A stretch of DNA of 64,000 nt from Aquificaceae bacterium (GCA_037481935.1 JBBFKQ010000008.1:1-64000), one strand, 5' to 3'; shown: positions 52,746 through 62,566, counted from the stretch's first letter. The notes: generated by a model from the letters alone, not told the origin. Numbers and translations: made by a program.

Positions 52746-52808
52746 CTCAACTGGCAGAGCACCGGACTTTGGATCCGGGGGCTCCTGGTTCGAATCCAGG
52801 CACCCCAG
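52736..52808 (+). tRNA. tRNA-Gln (TTG anticodon)
   Basis: Acceptor TGGGGTG/CACCCCA, D arm TAGCTCAACTGGCAGAGCA, anticodon stem CCGGA/TCCGG with loop CTTTGGA (anticodon TTG at 52769-52771), T arm CTGGTTCGAATCCAG, G discriminator. CCA not encoded. The first 10 nt overlap the end of ispE, and prs follows after 27 nt, so the tRNA must be excised from a mixed ispE-tRNA-prs transcript. Confidence 0.96.
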
Positions 52809-52835
52809 CTTTCCATAAAACTGAAGAGGTGTGCA

Positions 52836-53771
52836 ATGTTTGGCTCTATAAAACTTCTGACAGGCACCAGCAATCCCAGGCTTGCACAGGAAGTTTCTGA
52901 ATATCTTGGCATCCCACTGTCCGATGTTATAGTGGGAAGGTTCAGCGACGGTGAGGTGAGAGTGAAGATAAACGAATCCATGAGAGGGGAAGATGTTTTC
53001 GTGATTCAGTCTCTTGGATATCCCGTTAACGAGAGCATAATGGAGCTTCTTCTCATGCTTGATGCTCTCAAAAGGGCCTCTGCTGGAAGAATAACCGCTG
53101 TAATCCCTTACTATGCCTATGCAAGGCAGGACAGAAAGGACAAACCTAGAGTTCCTATAAGTGCAAGGCTTCTGGCTGACCTCATAACGGTTGCAGGAGC
53201 CCAGAGGCTCATAATAGTTGACCTTCACTCTCCCCAGATTCAGGGCTTTTTCAACATACCTGTGGATAACCTTTACGCCCTGAATGTGCTATACGAATAC
53301 ATAAAGAACTATATGGATGGGGATATGGTGGTGGTCTCACCAGATGCAGGCGGGGTAGAGAGGGCAAGGCTCCTTGCCAACAAGCTGGGCTGTAGCATTG
53401 CCATTATATATAAGAGAAGACCTGAGCCCAACGTGGCGGAAGTGCTTGACCTCATAGGCGATGTTAAGGGTAAAAAGGCGATAATAGTTGATGACATAAT
53501 AGACACCGCCGGCACTGTAGTTGCCGCCACTAACATGCTCTTATCAAAGGGAGCAAAGGGTGTGTGGGTGGCCGCAACCCATGGTATCTTTTCAGGTCCT
53601 GCAATAGACAGACTGAGGGAGTCTCCAGTGGAAGAGGTTATAGTGACCAACACCCTTAGCATGGAGGGGAAAGGGCTTGAGAAGCTAAAGGTTGTTTCCA
53701 TAGCTCCGCTCATAGCAGAAGCTATAAAACGTGCCCATGAGGGTGAATCCATAAGCTCACTTTTTGTATAA
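52836..53771 (+). CDS. prs: Ribose-phosphate pyrophosphokinase
   Basis: 311 aa, makes PRPP from ribose 5-phosphate and ATP. FSDGEVRVKINESMRGEDVFVIQS, YYAYARQDRKDKPRVPISARL, DLHSPQIQGFFNIPVDNL and the PRPP-binding loop VDDIIDTAGTV are intact. SD GAGGTG before ATG. Followed by rplY at 12 nt. Confidence 0.98.
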   Translation: MFGSIKLLTGTSNPRLAQEVSEYLGIPLSDVIVGRFSDGEVRVKINESMRGEDVFVIQSLGYPVNESIMELLLMLDALKRASAGRITAVIPYYAYARQDRKDKPRVPISARLLADLITVAGAQRLIIVDLHSPQIQGFFNIPVDNLYALNVLYEYIKNYMDGDMVVVSPDAGGVERARLLANKLGCSIAIIYKRRPEPNVAEVLDLIGDVKGKKAIIVDDIIDTAGTVVAATNMLLSKGAKGVWVAATHGIFSGPAIDRLRESPVEEVIVTNTLSMEGKGLEKLKVVSIAPLIAEAIKRAHEGESISSLFV

Positions 53772-53783
53772 AGGAGGTAAAGG

Positions 53784-54353
53784 ATGAAAAGGGTTCAGGT
53801 CAAGCTAATACCAAGAGCTTTAGGCAAAAAGAGCGAGGTAAAGAGGTTCAGGAGAGAAGGCTACGTTCCTGTGGAGGTATACGGCAAAGATGTGGAGAAC
53901 ATACATGCATACATAAGCATAAGAGACCTAAAGGCCTTTCCACAGGGTGAAACCTTTCTCATTGAGGCGGAGATTGATGGAGATAGAAGGGTATGTCTCC
54001 TTAGGGAGATGCAGATGGGCTGGCTTGGGGACAACCCCATACACGTGGACCTGCAGGATATAACACATGTGAGCGAGATTGAGGTGGAAGTGCCCATAGA
54101 ATTTATCGGCACCCCTGCAGGTGTGGGTTTTGGTGGAACCTTTGAACCTCTCATGCACAGCCTTACTGTGAAGGCGAGGGTGGACAGACTTCCTGACAAA
54201 ATAAGCGTTGATGTGAGCGGTTTAGGGCTTGGGGATGCACTTCATGTTAGGGACATTGTCCCACCGGAGGGCTGTATAATCATGGACTCTCCAGAAGAGA
54301 CGGTGGCTGTTGTGCTGGAGCCTGAAGTGGAGGAGACCGCACCTGCTGAATGA
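53784..54353 (+). CDS. rplY: Large ribosomal subunit protein bL25 (CTC/TL5 form)
   Basis: 189 aa, two-domain general-stress type that binds 5S rRNA. The N-terminal L25 domain (KLIPRALGKKSEVKRFRREGYVPVEVYGKDVENIHAYI) is joined to the C-terminal beta domain (VEVPIEFIGTPAGVGFGGTFEPLMHSLTV...DALHVRDIVPPEG) and an acidic tail. The prs-rplY-pth order is common across bacteria. SD AAGGAGGTAAAGG; overlaps pth by 4 nt. Confidence 0.97.
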   Translation: MKRVQVKLIPRALGKKSEVKRFRREGYVPVEVYGKDVENIHAYISIRDLKAFPQGETFLIEAEIDGDRRVCLLREMQMGWLGDNPIHVDLQDITHVSEIEVEVPIEFIGTPAGVGFGGTFEPLMHSLTVKARVDRLPDKISVDVSGLGLGDALHVRDIVPPEGCIIMDSPEETVAVVLEPEVEETAPAE

Positions 54354-54919
54354 TAAGGCTTCTTGTGGGTCTTGGAAATCCGGGTAAGAGGTATGAAAAA
54401 ACACGCCACAATGTGGGCTTTATGGTTGTGGAGGAGTTTCTGAGAAGGTTGAGGGTTCAGGATTACTCGGAAGAGTGCCTATCTCACCTCTACAGGGTCA
54501 GAGTTGACGGCAGAGAGGTTCTCGTGGCAAAACCACAGACCTACATGAACAACTCTGGTCTTGCGGTGGTGAACCTCCTTGAAGAATATCACATAAACCC
54601 TGAGGAAATGCTTGTTGTCTACGATGACCTTGACCTTCCCCTGGGCAGGCTAAGGCTGAGAACAGAAGGAAGCAGTGGAGGTCATCATGGTATGGAGTCA
54701 ATAATAAGAGAGATAAAGACAGAAAAGTTTCCAAGGCTAAGAGTTGGTATAGGCAGACCAAGGGACAGGAACAGGGTTGTGGACTACGTGCTCTCTCCTT
54801 TCAGCGAGGAGGAGGAAGTGTTGCTTGCAAAGGTGCTAAAGAGGGCTGGTGAATGTTTACATAGATGTGTTGAATTTGGCACAGAGGAGAGCATGAACTT
54901 CTGCAACGCTCAGGTTTAA
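54350..54919 (+). CDS. pth: Peptidyl-tRNA hydrolase
   Basis: 189 aa. LLVGLGNPGKRYEKTRHNVGFMVVEEF contains the catalytic His (about 21). VAKPQTYMNNSGLAVVNL (Asn), VVYDDLDLPLGRLRLRTEGSSGGHHGMESII (Asp) and FPRLRVGIGRP complete the signature. Recycles peptidyl-tRNAs released by stalled ribosomes. Coupled to rplY by a 4-nt overlap. Confidence 0.97.
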   Translation: MIRLLVGLGNPGKRYEKTRHNVGFMVVEEFLRRLRVQDYSEECLSHLYRVRVDGREVLVAKPQTYMNNSGLAVVNLLEEYHINPEEMLVVYDDLDLPLGRLRLRTEGSSGGHHGMESIIREIKTEKFPRLRVGIGRPRDRNRVVDYVLSPFSEEEEVLLAKVLKRAGECLHRCVEFGTEESMNFCNAQV

Positions 54920-54940
54920 AATAAAAGAGGAGGTGCAAAC

Positions 54941-55465
54941 ATGGACCTGAAAAACATACCCCCAGGAAAGAACCCGCCAGAAGACATTTATGTGGTGGTG
55001 GAAATACCCCAGGACAGCCCCATAAAGTATGAGCTACACAAGGATAGCGGAGCGGTCTTTGTGGACAGGTTTCTGTTTACAGCAATGCACTATCCCTTTA
55101 ACTACGGCTTTGTCCCCCAGACACTGGCCGACGATGGAGACCCTGTGGATGTGCTGGTCATATCTCGCTATCCTGTTGCACCAGGAAGCGTTCTCAGGTG
55201 CAGGCCAATAGGCGCACTGCAGATGAGGGACGAGGAAGGTGTAGATACAAAGCTTCTTGCTGTCCCCCATTCCAAGCTGGACCCCACCTATGATTCTATA
55301 AAGTCCCCTGAGGACCTGCCTGAGATAACCCTCAGCAGGATAAAACACTTCTTTGAGCATTACAAGGAGCTTGAACCGGGTAAGTGGGTAAAGGTGGAAG
55401 GCCTCAAGGGGGTGGATTTTGCCTATGAGGAGATAAGGAGGGGGATTGAGAATTACAGAAAGTGA
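54941..55465 (+). CDS. ppa: Inorganic pyrophosphatase (family I)
   Basis: 174 aa. [49 protein letters not shown] holds the D-G-D-P-x-D-V motif. [15 protein letters not shown] and [13 protein letters not shown] are the later metal/phosphate contacts. Preceded by GAGGAGGTG. Overlaps kdsD by one base at the TGATG junction. Confidence 0.97.
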   Translation: MDLKNIPPGKNPPEDIYVVVEIPQDSPIKYELHKDSGAVFVDRFLFTAMHYPFNYGFVPQTLADDGDPVDVLVISRYPVAPGSVLRCRPIGALQMRDEEGVDTKLLAVPHSKLDPTYDSIKSPEDLPEITLSRIKHFFEHYKELEPGKWVKVEGLKGVDFAYEEIRRGIENYRK

Positions 55466-56427
55466 TGGATGAAATCCTACAGAAGGCGAGAAGGGTCTTT
55501 GATATAGAGATTCATACGCTGGAGAGGCTCAGGGACAGCCTTGGTAGTGAGTTTCTGGAGGCTGTAAATCTCATTCTCAAATGTGAAGGGAAGGTCCTGA
55601 CCACGGGTGTGGGTAAATCGGGACATATAGCACGCAAGGTTGCCTCAACCCTTTCCAGCACTGGCACGCCGGCACACTTTCTCCACCCGGCGGAGGCCCT
55701 TCACGGAGACCTTGGAGTGATAGACAAGGAAGACATAGTGCTTGCCTTTTCCAGCAGCGGTGAATCTCCCGAGGTAAACTCCCTCATACCCTACATAAAA
55801 CTCCTGGGTGTTCCACTGATATCTATAACAAACAACCCCCAATCCACTCTGGCAAAGCACTCTGATGTGCATATATTCCTTTCTGTGGAAAGAGAAGCCT
55901 GCCCTCTGCAGCTTGCACCTACAAGCTCTTCTACCGCTTCTCTTGTGCTTGGAGATGCCCTTGCCATGGTTCTGCTGGAGCTAAAGGGCTTTAGCAGAGA
56001 AGACTTTGCTCTCAGACATCCTGCGGGTTCTCTCGGCAGAAGGTTAAGGCAGGTTGGAGACCTCTGCCACAGGGGAGAAGAGGTTCCAGTGGTAAGGGAA
56101 AATACTCCCATGAAAGAAGCCATAATTGAAATGACCAGCAAGGGCTTTGGTGCTACTGCTGTAGTAAACGCAGAGGGAAGGCTGGTGGGTATAATAACAG
56201 ACGGGGACCTCAGGAGATTCGTAAACAGGGGAGGAAACTTTGACACAAGCCTTGCCAGGGACGTTATGACCCCAGACCCCAAGACTGCAGCCATGGAAGA
56301 GCTTGCTGCCGAGGCCCTGAAGAGGATGGAGGACTATAAGATAACCGTTCTTCCTGTTGTTGATGAGGAAAAAAGACCTGTTGGCATAATACACATGCAC
56401 GACATACTCAGGGCAGGCATACTATGA
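55465..56427 (+). CDS. kdsD: Arabinose-5-phosphate isomerase (KdsD/KpsF)
   Basis: 320 aa. SIS domain (about 30-175): [61 protein letters not shown], then two CBS domains (about 200-320). Isomerises ribulose 5-phosphate to arabinose 5-phosphate for Kdo, implying LPS. ATG 55465 is used; GTG 55462 adds one residue. Overlaps dxr by 4 nt. Confidence 0.95.
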   Translation: MDEILQKARRVFDIEIHTLERLRDSLGSEFLEAVNLILKCEGKVLTTGVGKSGHIARKVASTLSSTGTPAHFLHPAEALHGDLGVIDKEDIVLAFSSSGESPEVNSLIPYIKLLGVPLISITNNPQSTLAKHSDVHIFLSVEREACPLQLAPTSSSTASLVLGDALAMVLLELKGFSREDFALRHPAGSLGRRLRQVGDLCHRGEEVPVVRENTPMKEAIIEMTSKGFGATAVVNAEGRLVGIITDGDLRRFVNRGGNFDTSLARDVMTPDPKTAAMEELAAEALKRMEDYKITVLPVVDEEKRPVGIIHMHDILRAGIL

Positions 56428-57557
56428 AAAGGCTCGGAGTTCTCGGTTCTACCGGCTCTGTGGGAAGTCAGACGCTTGATGTGGTGAGGGCATACAGGGA
56501 GGATTTTGAGCTAATCGGACTTCTGGCAAAAAGGGCATCAGAGAGGTTATTACTTCAGGCTATAGAATTAAGGCCCAAATACGTAGCCTGCTATGAGGAG
56601 CCTTCAAGGGAGTGGCTCTCCAGATTGCCAGAGGGAACAGACTTTCTCAAGGGTGAGGAAGGTCTCTATGCCATAGTGGAAGGCTCGGATATGGTAATGA
56701 ACGCCATATCGGGCGTGGATGGTATCCTGCCTACTTATCTCGTGCTTCAAGAGGGCAAAAAGCTCCTGGCTTCCAACAAAGAGTCCCTCATATGTCTCAG
56801 GGAACTGGTAAGAGAAAACAGGGGCAGGATTGTGCCCGTGGACAGCGAACACAATGCCCTTTTTCAGATACTTCAGGGTCTCAAGCCTGAAGAGATAAGG
56901 AAGGTTTATCTTACCGCTTCTGGTGGACCCTTCAGGGAAAAAAGCCTTGAAGAACTGAGGCATGTGGGTGTTGAGGATGCCCTGAGGCATCCCACATGGA
57001 GGATGGGAGCAAAGATTACCGTTGACTCTGCCACCCTGATGAACAAGGGTATGGAACTTATAGAAGCCATAAACCTCTTTGACCTTGATGTGGAGAGGCT
57101 TGATGTGGTTGTCCATCCTCAGAGCGTGGTGCATGGGGTTGTGGAACTCATGGATGGCAGTTTTCTTTTTCATACCTCACAGACAGACATGAGGATTCCC
57201 ATACTGCATAGCCTCTACTATCCGGAAAGAAAGACCTTTCCCTTTGAAAGGAAAAGTCTCCTGGAGCTTTCTCCCATAACCTTTGAAAGGGTTGATACGG
57301 AAAAGTTCAGAAGTATATCTCTCTGCAGGTGGGCTGCTATCATGGGTGGTGTATATCCGGCGGTGCTGGTGGGTGCAGACCAGGTGGCCGTTGAGCTATT
57401 CCTTCAGGGTAAGATAGGTTTTCTGGACATAGTCAACCTCGTGGAGGAGGTGCTGAGCTCTGTAAGTCTGAGGGACCCGCAGAGCCTGGAAGATGTGCTT
57501 CTAGCCATAGACTGGGCATACAGAAGGGGCATGGAGCTTCTGGGGGTGACAGGATGA
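56424..57557 (+). CDS. dxr: 1-deoxy-D-xylulose 5-phosphate reductoisomerase
   Basis: 377 aa, NADPH-dependent second step of the MEP pathway. [21 protein letters not shown] (Rossmann), [28 protein letters not shown] (metal-binding Asp/Glu), [18 protein letters not shown] and [19 protein letters not shown] are intact. With ispE in the same 5-kb neighbourhood. Overlaps the binding-protein gene by 4 nt. Confidence 0.97.
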   Translation: MKRLGVLGSTGSVGSQTLDVVRAYREDFELIGLLAKRASERLLLQAIELRPKYVACYEEPSREWLSRLPEGTDFLKGEEGLYAIVEGSDMVMNAISGVDGILPTYLVLQEGKKLLASNKESLICLRELVRENRGRIVPVDSEHNALFQILQGLKPEEIRKVYLTASGGPFREKSLEELRHVGVEDALRHPTWRMGAKITVDSATLMNKGMELIEAINLFDLDVERLDVVVHPQSVVHGVVELMDGSFLFHTSQTDMRIPILHSLYYPERKTFPFERKSLLELSPITFERVDTEKFRSISLCRWAAIMGGVYPAVLVGADQVAVELFLQGKIGFLDIVNLVEEVLSSVSLRDPQSLEDVLLAIDWAYRRGMELLGVTG

Positions 57558-59293
57558 GGTCTTTTGTTTTTGCCCTTGGCTTTATATTCCTGATATTTCT
57601 TCCCTTTTACCTCACCTCCTCTCCAAGAGGTGGGAACGTGTCCTTCGTAAGGATAGACCCAGAAGACTTTCATGTAAAGGAGGGTAAAGAAGGTGGTGAG
57701 CTCAGGTTTGTGCTGAGTTCAGACCCCAGAACCCTGAATCCTGCCATAGCCCAGGAAACCTCCTCCACTGCGGTGCTTTCTGACCTTTTCACAGGCCTTA
57801 CAAAGATAGACCTGAAAACAATGCAGGTTGTTCCAGACCTGGCACAGAGCTGGGAAGAAAGAGAAGGCGGGAAGGTTTACCTGTTCCATCTGAGAAGAGG
57901 TGTGCTGTGGAGCGACGGAGAGCCATTTTCTGCAGATGATGTGGTCTTCACTTACAGGGACATATACCTCAACCCCAACATACCCAACTCTACAGGAGAC
58001 ATGTTTAGGGGTATTCTTAAAAGCCAGGAGGATGTGAAAAGCTTTGTAAGGAAGCTGGACGATTACACTTTGGAGTTTAGACTTCCACAGCCCTTTGCAC
58101 CCTTTCTAAATGCCCTCTCTGCACCCATACTGCCAAAACACAAATTGGAAAAGTATGTAAGGGAAGGAAACTTTATGACCGCATGGAACGTAAGCACTGA
58201 CCCGAGGGAGATAGTTGGGACAGGTCCATACAGACTCAAAAGGTATATAAAGGGCGTTATGGTAGAGTATGAAGCAAACCCCTATTATTACGAGCATGAC
58301 AGCCTTGGCAGGAAGCTTCCCTACATAAAAAGAAAGGTGGGCTACATAATACAGGACCCGGATACTGCCCTTTTGAAATACTCTCTAGGAGAAATTGATT
58401 ATATGGGTGTGAGGCCTCAGGATGTGCTTTTTATGAGCAGGGTAAAGGAAACTACACTCTTTGACCTTGGACCGACGCCTTCCACCACCTTTCTTGTCTT
58501 CAACCAGAACCCTAGCTCTGGAATTCCAGAGTATAAGCTCAAGTGGTTTCAGAACAGAGAATTCAGGAGGGCAATATCCCACGCCATAGACAGGGAAGGC
58601 ATGTGCTATCTTGTTTACAATGGGTTGGCTGAACCACTGTATGGTCCTGTCACGCCGGCAAACAGACCCTACTATACGGAGGGACTCTTCCCTGTGTATG
58701 AATACAACCTCAAAAAGGCAAGAGATATACTCCAGAGCCTTGGCTTTAAGGACAGAAATGGGGATGGGTGGCTGGAAGACCCTGAAGGAAACACTCTTGA
58801 GTTCGTCCTTCTTACCAATGCTGGCAATAAGGAAAGGGAAGCGATGGGGAACATGATAAAGGAGGACCTGGAGAAAATAGGAGTAAAGGTTGTCTTCAGA
58901 CCAATAGACTTTAACAGCCTGGTGAGCAGGCTTACATCCCCACCCTACGACTGGGATGCGGTAATAATCGGGCTAACGGGATCCATGGACCCTCACTTTG
59001 GAAGGAACGTCTGGCATTCCTCGGGAACTCTTCACATGTGGAACCCAAGGCAGAAAAGCCCGCAGACAGAATGGGAGAAGAGGGTTGACGAACTCTTTGA
59101 CAGGGGCGCAACTGAGATAAACCCAGAGAAAAGGGTTGCCCTTTACAGGGAAGCTTACAGAATAATATCCATGGAGCAACCCATGATATTCCTTACAACT
59201 CCCAAGAGCATGCTTGCAGCAAAGAAGGGGTTTGAAAACCTCTTCCCCACCGTCTGGGGATGGTATAGAGAAGAGGCTCTATTTTTTAGGTGA
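57554..59293 (+). CDS. Family 5 extracellular solute-binding protein (oligopeptide/dipeptide type)
   Basis: 579 aa. N-terminal hydrophobic segment FVFALGFIFLIFLPFYLTS without a lipobox Cys, so a signal anchor or unusual signal. ELRFVLSSDPRTLNPAIAQETSSTAVLSDLFTGLTKID, PDLAQSWEEREGGKVYLFHLRRGVLWSDGEPFSADDVVFTY and GTGPYRLKRYIKGVMVEYEANPYYY are typical of SBP_bac_5 (OppA/DppA/NikA). No transporter genes are adjacent. Possible ligands are peptides, nickel or murein fragments. Converges with the next minus-strand gene (8-bp overlap). Confidence 0.88.
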   Translation: MRSFVFALGFIFLIFLPFYLTSSPRGGNVSFVRIDPEDFHVKEGKEGGELRFVLSSDPRTLNPAIAQETSSTAVLSDLFTGLTKIDLKTMQVVPDLAQSWEEREGGKVYLFHLRRGVLWSDGEPFSADDVVFTYRDIYLNPNIPNSTGDMFRGILKSQEDVKSFVRKLDDYTLEFRLPQPFAPFLNALSAPILPKHKLEKYVREGNFMTAWNVSTDPREIVGTGPYRLKRYIKGVMVEYEANPYYYEHDSLGRKLPYIKRKVGYIIQDPDTALLKYSLGEIDYMGVRPQDVLFMSRVKETTLFDLGPTPSTTFLVFNQNPSSGIPEYKLKWFQNREFRRAISHAIDREGMCYLVYNGLAEPLYGPVTPANRPYYTEGLFPVYEYNLKKARDILQSLGFKDRNGDGWLEDPEGNTLEFVLLTNAGNKEREAMGNMIKEDLEKIGVKVVFRPIDFNSLVSRLTSPPYDWDAVIIGLTGSMDPHFGRNVWHSSGTLHMWNPRQKSPQTEWEKRVDELFDRGATEINPEKRVALYREAYRIISMEQPMIFLTTPKSMLAAKKGFENLFPTVWGWYREEALFFR

Positions 59294-60635
59294 TGAGCTC
59301 GCTAAGCCTCTCCTTCATAACCCTGTAAGCTTCCTCCCTTACTATCTTGCTCACATCAATCCCTGAAAGAACCTCGCTGACCTTTTCCCTGAGGATTTGC
59401 TCCAGCTTTCTTTCAAGAACAGTAGACAGCTGTCTGCCTATTTCCTCTGGGCTCAGTATATGAGAAAGGGCAGAGTAGACCTTTTCCTGGGATAGCTCCT
59501 CTCTAATCACTTCCCTTATAGCCATTGCAAGGCTTTCTGCCACATTCTCCATGTAAGGCATACTCTGGGAGACTGGAGCCTCTTCTGTAATGGCCACTTC
59601 TGGAGTTTTTTCTTCTTCTGGAGAGAGGGACATTTTCTCCTGCTCCCCTGTTTCTTCAAAACCCGCACCTATTATCTCTTCAAGCAGACTCATTATACTT
59701 CTATCCTCTTCCTGTAAGGTTGCAGGCTGAAGGTCTGTGGGCAGCCTTTCCTCAAGAAGAGGTGTCTCCTGCACTGCCTCCGCGGGGTACTCTGCAGGAG
59801 CTTCTTCCAGAAGCTCTGCAATCTTCTCCAGCGCCTTACTCAGTTCAGCTTCCCTTGCAAAGGTGAACTTCCTTTCAAGGGGAATGCTTCCCACATCTAT
59901 GGTGAAGAGTTCATCAATAAGGAGAACATAAGGCTTTCTTGCCAGAAAATCATCCTTTGCCATGTCTGAGAGAGTTCTGTAGGCAAGCATTCCGGATATG
60001 GTGTCAAAGAGGATTATGTCCGCCTCCCTTGCCTTTTCAATGGCCTCCTTTACGTTCTTTGCCTCAACTATATCCACCCTATCCGAGAGAGCCTCTTTAA
60101 TGTTGTTTATAAGGGATGTATCAAAGGAAACGAGAAGCAGTTTTTTTCTGGAAGTGCTCAGTTCCAGTTCCCTGAAGCCAAAAACTTCTTCCATACCCGC
60201 TTCTTGCGTTGCCCCTTTTTCTTCAAAGGATACCACACTCTCAGGAAGAAGCAGCGCTGCCTCTTCTTCTGATATAAGGCTTTCAGGTTTTTCCTCCCCC
60301 GCCTCTTCAAACAGGGCGGTGGGAATCTTCTCCACCGCCTCGTCTCTCATCACCTTTATCTTTCTTGGAGGCATTATGTTGTTCATGTCAACGGGGAAAA
60401 GGTCATCCACAAGGACTATGTATTTTGAGTCTTTGAACTTCTGCCTGAACATGTTGTTTATGTCTTCTTCTGATATGGAGCCAGAAACCGCATCATATAT
60501 CACCACGTCCATGTAAGAGGAGACTGTGTTTATGGCCTCCTCACCATTTTTTACGTCCACCACGTTGTGTTCACCAAGGACCTCCCTAAGTCTGTTCACC
60601 AGGTTTTTATCAAAGGAGACTATAAGCACGTTCAT
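59286..60635 (-). CDS. Protein with two degenerate receiver-like domains and a helical C-terminus (unidentified)
   Basis: 449 aa. Residues about 1-110 and 162-275 are paralogous: VLIVSFDKNLVNRLREVL...DVVIYDAVSG...YIVLVDDLFPVDMNNI and LLLVSFDTSLINNIKEAL...DIILFDTISG...YVLLIDELFTIDVGSI. Each keeps an Asp at the phosphoacceptor position (Asp48 in the first) and the beta1 Asp, but the Thr/Ser and Lys switch residues are replaced. An acidic disordered linker with Glu/Pro runs to about 360, followed by amphipathic helices (REVIREELSQEKVYSALSHIL...DVSKIVREEAYRVMKERLSELI). Resembles FrzS-type pseudo-receivers in concept only. Overlaps the upstream membrane-protein gene by 4 nt. Confidence 0.65.
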   Translation of the reverse strand: MNVLIVSFDKNLVNRLREVLGEHNVVDVKNGEEAINTVSSYMDVVIYDAVSGSISEEDINNMFRQKFKDSKYIVLVDDLFPVDMNNIMPPRKIKVMRDEAVEKIPTALFEEAGEEKPESLISEEEAALLLPESVVSFEEKGATQEAGMEEVFGFRELELSTSRKKLLLVSFDTSLINNIKEALSDRVDIVEAKNVKEAIEKAREADIILFDTISGMLAYRTLSDMAKDDFLARKPYVLLIDELFTIDVGSIPLERKFTFAREAELSKALEKIAELLEEAPAEYPAEAVQETPLLEERLPTDLQPATLQEEDRSIMSLLEEIIGAGFEETGEQEKMSLSPEEEKTPEVAITEEAPVSQSMPYMENVAESLAMAIREVIREELSQEKVYSALSHILSPEEIGRQLSTVLERKLEQILREKVSEVLSGIDVSKIVREEAYRVMKERLSELIT

Positions 60636-61246
60636 GACTTGCCCTCCATTCTCTTAATTATATCGTCCAGTATCTTCTTGGCTTCAGACAGACTCTCTCC
60701 GGGTATAACTCCACTCATGGCAAAGGCCACTCTCAGAGCCTTCAGCCTCCTCGTGAGTTCCTCCTGCAGCATACTCCCCCCCCTTGTCTTTCTCTCCCTC
60801 TGTTCTGTTCCTCTAACTTCTCTGATTAACAGAGTCAACCCGGAAAGAAATACAATAGCACCTGAAAGGGAAATTCCAAGGGCAAAGGGTTTTTCAGTGA
60901 AAGTGTTCAGATACTCAGACAGAGAAACCCTCTTTGTGTAGGTGTATGCCAGGTTTCCGTCCCTGTTGTAGCTTGCCGCTATAAAATCATCTGCCTTCAG
61001 CGGTCCTATGGCGTTGTCTGTTGTAATAACCCTGCCTGTTGCCGTCCTGAGGATAAAGACATTTTCATCTGCTCTGTTTAGCTTTATGAGCGTATCTCCA
61101 GAATAAAGATGATGGATGAATTGAGCCATATTGTGGCTTACCCTTGAGAGCTTCGTGTTTGCGTATATTTCAAAGGCTATCCACTGCCCAGCGAGGAAAA
61201 GTATGACCCCAAGCACCATAAGGATAGGGGCAAAGGCTCTGTTCAT
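60632..61246 (-). CDS. Bitopic membrane protein with periplasmic domain (unidentified)
   Basis: 204 aa. Membrane helices at about 7-28 (APILMVLGVILFLAGQWIAFEIY) and 125-142 (FALGISLSGAIVFLSGLTLLI) enclose an extracytoplasmic domain of about 95 residues (SRVSHNMAQFIHHLYSGDTLIKLNRADENVFIL...DFIAASYNRDGN). A cytoplasmic coiled-coil tail follows (QEELTRRLKALRVAF...SEAKKILDDIIKRMEG). The layout is that of a sensor or scaffold with no enzymatic domain. Coupled to the twin-receiver gene; the two may form one unit. Confidence 0.6.
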   Translation of the reverse strand: MNRAFAPILMVLGVILFLAGQWIAFEIYANTKLSRVSHNMAQFIHHLYSGDTLIKLNRADENVFILRTATGRVITTDNAIGPLKADDFIAASYNRDGNLAYTYTKRVSLSEYLNTFTEKPFALGISLSGAIVFLSGLTLLIREVRGTEQRERKTRGGSMLQEELTRRLKALRVAFAMSGVIPGESLSEAKKILDDIIKRMEGKS

Positions 61247-61247
61247 G

Positions 61248-62564
61248 TCAACCTCCCACAGTTATGTTTTCAATAAGGAGGGAAGGTGAGCCCACGTTCC
61301 CGTAGAACTTCAGGTCGCTGCCCACATCCACCACTGAGCTCCATATGTCCCTTATGTTTCCTCCTATAACAACCCCCCTCACGCTTTTTTGCCTCCTTCC
61401 TTCCCTGTATATTATACCAGAAGCACCAAGGGAGAAGTCTCCAGATACGGGGTCAACAGTATGCAGGCCCATGAGGTCTGTGATAAGGAAAACATCCCCC
61501 TGTAGGAGCTCCTGCAGGCTTTTTTCTCCCGGCTTTATAAAGAGATTTGTTATTCCTGAAAGCGGCAGACTTCTAAAGCCCTCTCTCACCGAGTTACCAG
61601 TGGGTTCAGCCTTTGACTTGAGGGCAGTGTATGTGCTGTGGAGAAAGCCTCTGAATACGCCCTCTTCCACCACCGCCTTTTTACGCATGGGATAACCCTC
61701 TGCATCCACAGGAAGGCTCATAAAACCACCTTTTAGAGTGCCGTCGTCAAGGATGGTAAGCTTTTGAGAGAAGACCCCTTCCCCTTCCTTCCCCTTCAGG
61801 AAGGTTTTACCCTTTACCAGCGTTTCACCAAGGAATATGGGGCTGAAGGCTTCAAGTATCATGGCGGATGCCTCTCTGAAGAAAACCGCTGGCACTTTCG
61901 TGGTTCCTATTTCTGAGGGCTTGAGGGTTGCCGTCGCCTTGAAGACCACATCCTCCACTACACTGTCAAAAGGCAGGTCAGCAAGAGCTCTTGCACCGGA
62001 AAACTCGTAAGATATGGAGGAGTCTCCATCTTCCTCCGCAAGCACTGCCATCATGAGGGTGTACCATGTGCCCCTGTAGTGGTAATAAAGACCGCAGGAG
62101 CTCAAGCAAAGAACCTCAAGCTCATTTTCTTTGAGGCTGACCTTCCTTACGCCCCTGACCCTTCCATCAAGCTCCTTTGCCCTCCTTTCCAGGTCTATTA
62201 TAAGCTCTATCTTCTCCTCAATAGGCCGTTTCAAGCCCTCCTCGTCATAGAAGGTTTTCAGCTCTCCGTGAGTCCCGCATGCACCCAGAGCAAAGCCCTC
62301 GTCCTCAGGGGTTATATCACACACCTGCATGGCCACCTTTGCACACTCCTTTACAGATGCTTCCTCAAGGTCTGTGGTGTATGAAAAGCCCATCCTTTTC
62401 CCCCTTAGAACCCTTATACCCACTCCCGCCTCTTCAGCCCTCAGTAGATTTTCAAGCTTTTCTTCAGCGCTTTCCAGGGTTATCTTTTTTCTCCGCTCCA
62501 TGTAAACTTCATAATCATAGCCTGAGGGTATGACCTCTTCTATCCAGTTCTTAATCTTTTCCAT
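61248..62564 (-). CDS. pmbA: TldE/PmbA-family metalloprotease subunit
   Basis: 438 aa. N-terminal YEVYMERRKKITLESAEEKLENLLRAEEAGVGIRVLRGKRMGFSYTTDL and the C-terminal LFIKPGEKSLQELLQGDVFLITDLMGLHTVDPVSGDFSLGASGIIYREGRR are diagnostic of PmbA/TldE, the partner of the TldD protease that matures modified peptides and degrades unfolded ones. The zinc HExxxH motif belongs to TldD, which is not in the window. ATG 62564 lies 2 nt after the cdsA stop; TTG 62570 is also in frame. Confidence 0.93.
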   Translation of the reverse strand: MEKIKNWIEEVIPSGYDYEVYMERRKKITLESAEEKLENLLRAEEAGVGIRVLRGKRMGFSYTTDLEEASVKECAKVAMQVCDITPEDEGFALGACGTHGELKTFYDEEGLKRPIEEKIELIIDLERRAKELDGRVRGVRKVSLKENELEVLCLSSCGLYYHYRGTWYTLMMAVLAEEDGDSSISYEFSGARALADLPFDSVVEDVVFKATATLKPSEIGTTKVPAVFFREASAMILEAFSPIFLGETLVKGKTFLKGKEGEGVFSQKLTILDDGTLKGGFMSLPVDAEGYPMRKKAVVEEGVFRGFLHSTYTALKSKAEPTGNSVREGFRSLPLSGITNLFIKPGEKSLQELLQGDVFLITDLMGLHTVDPVSGDFSLGASGIIYREGRRQKSVRGVVIGGNIRDIWSSVVDVGSDLKFYGNVGSPSLLIENITVGG

Positions 62565-62566
62565 GC

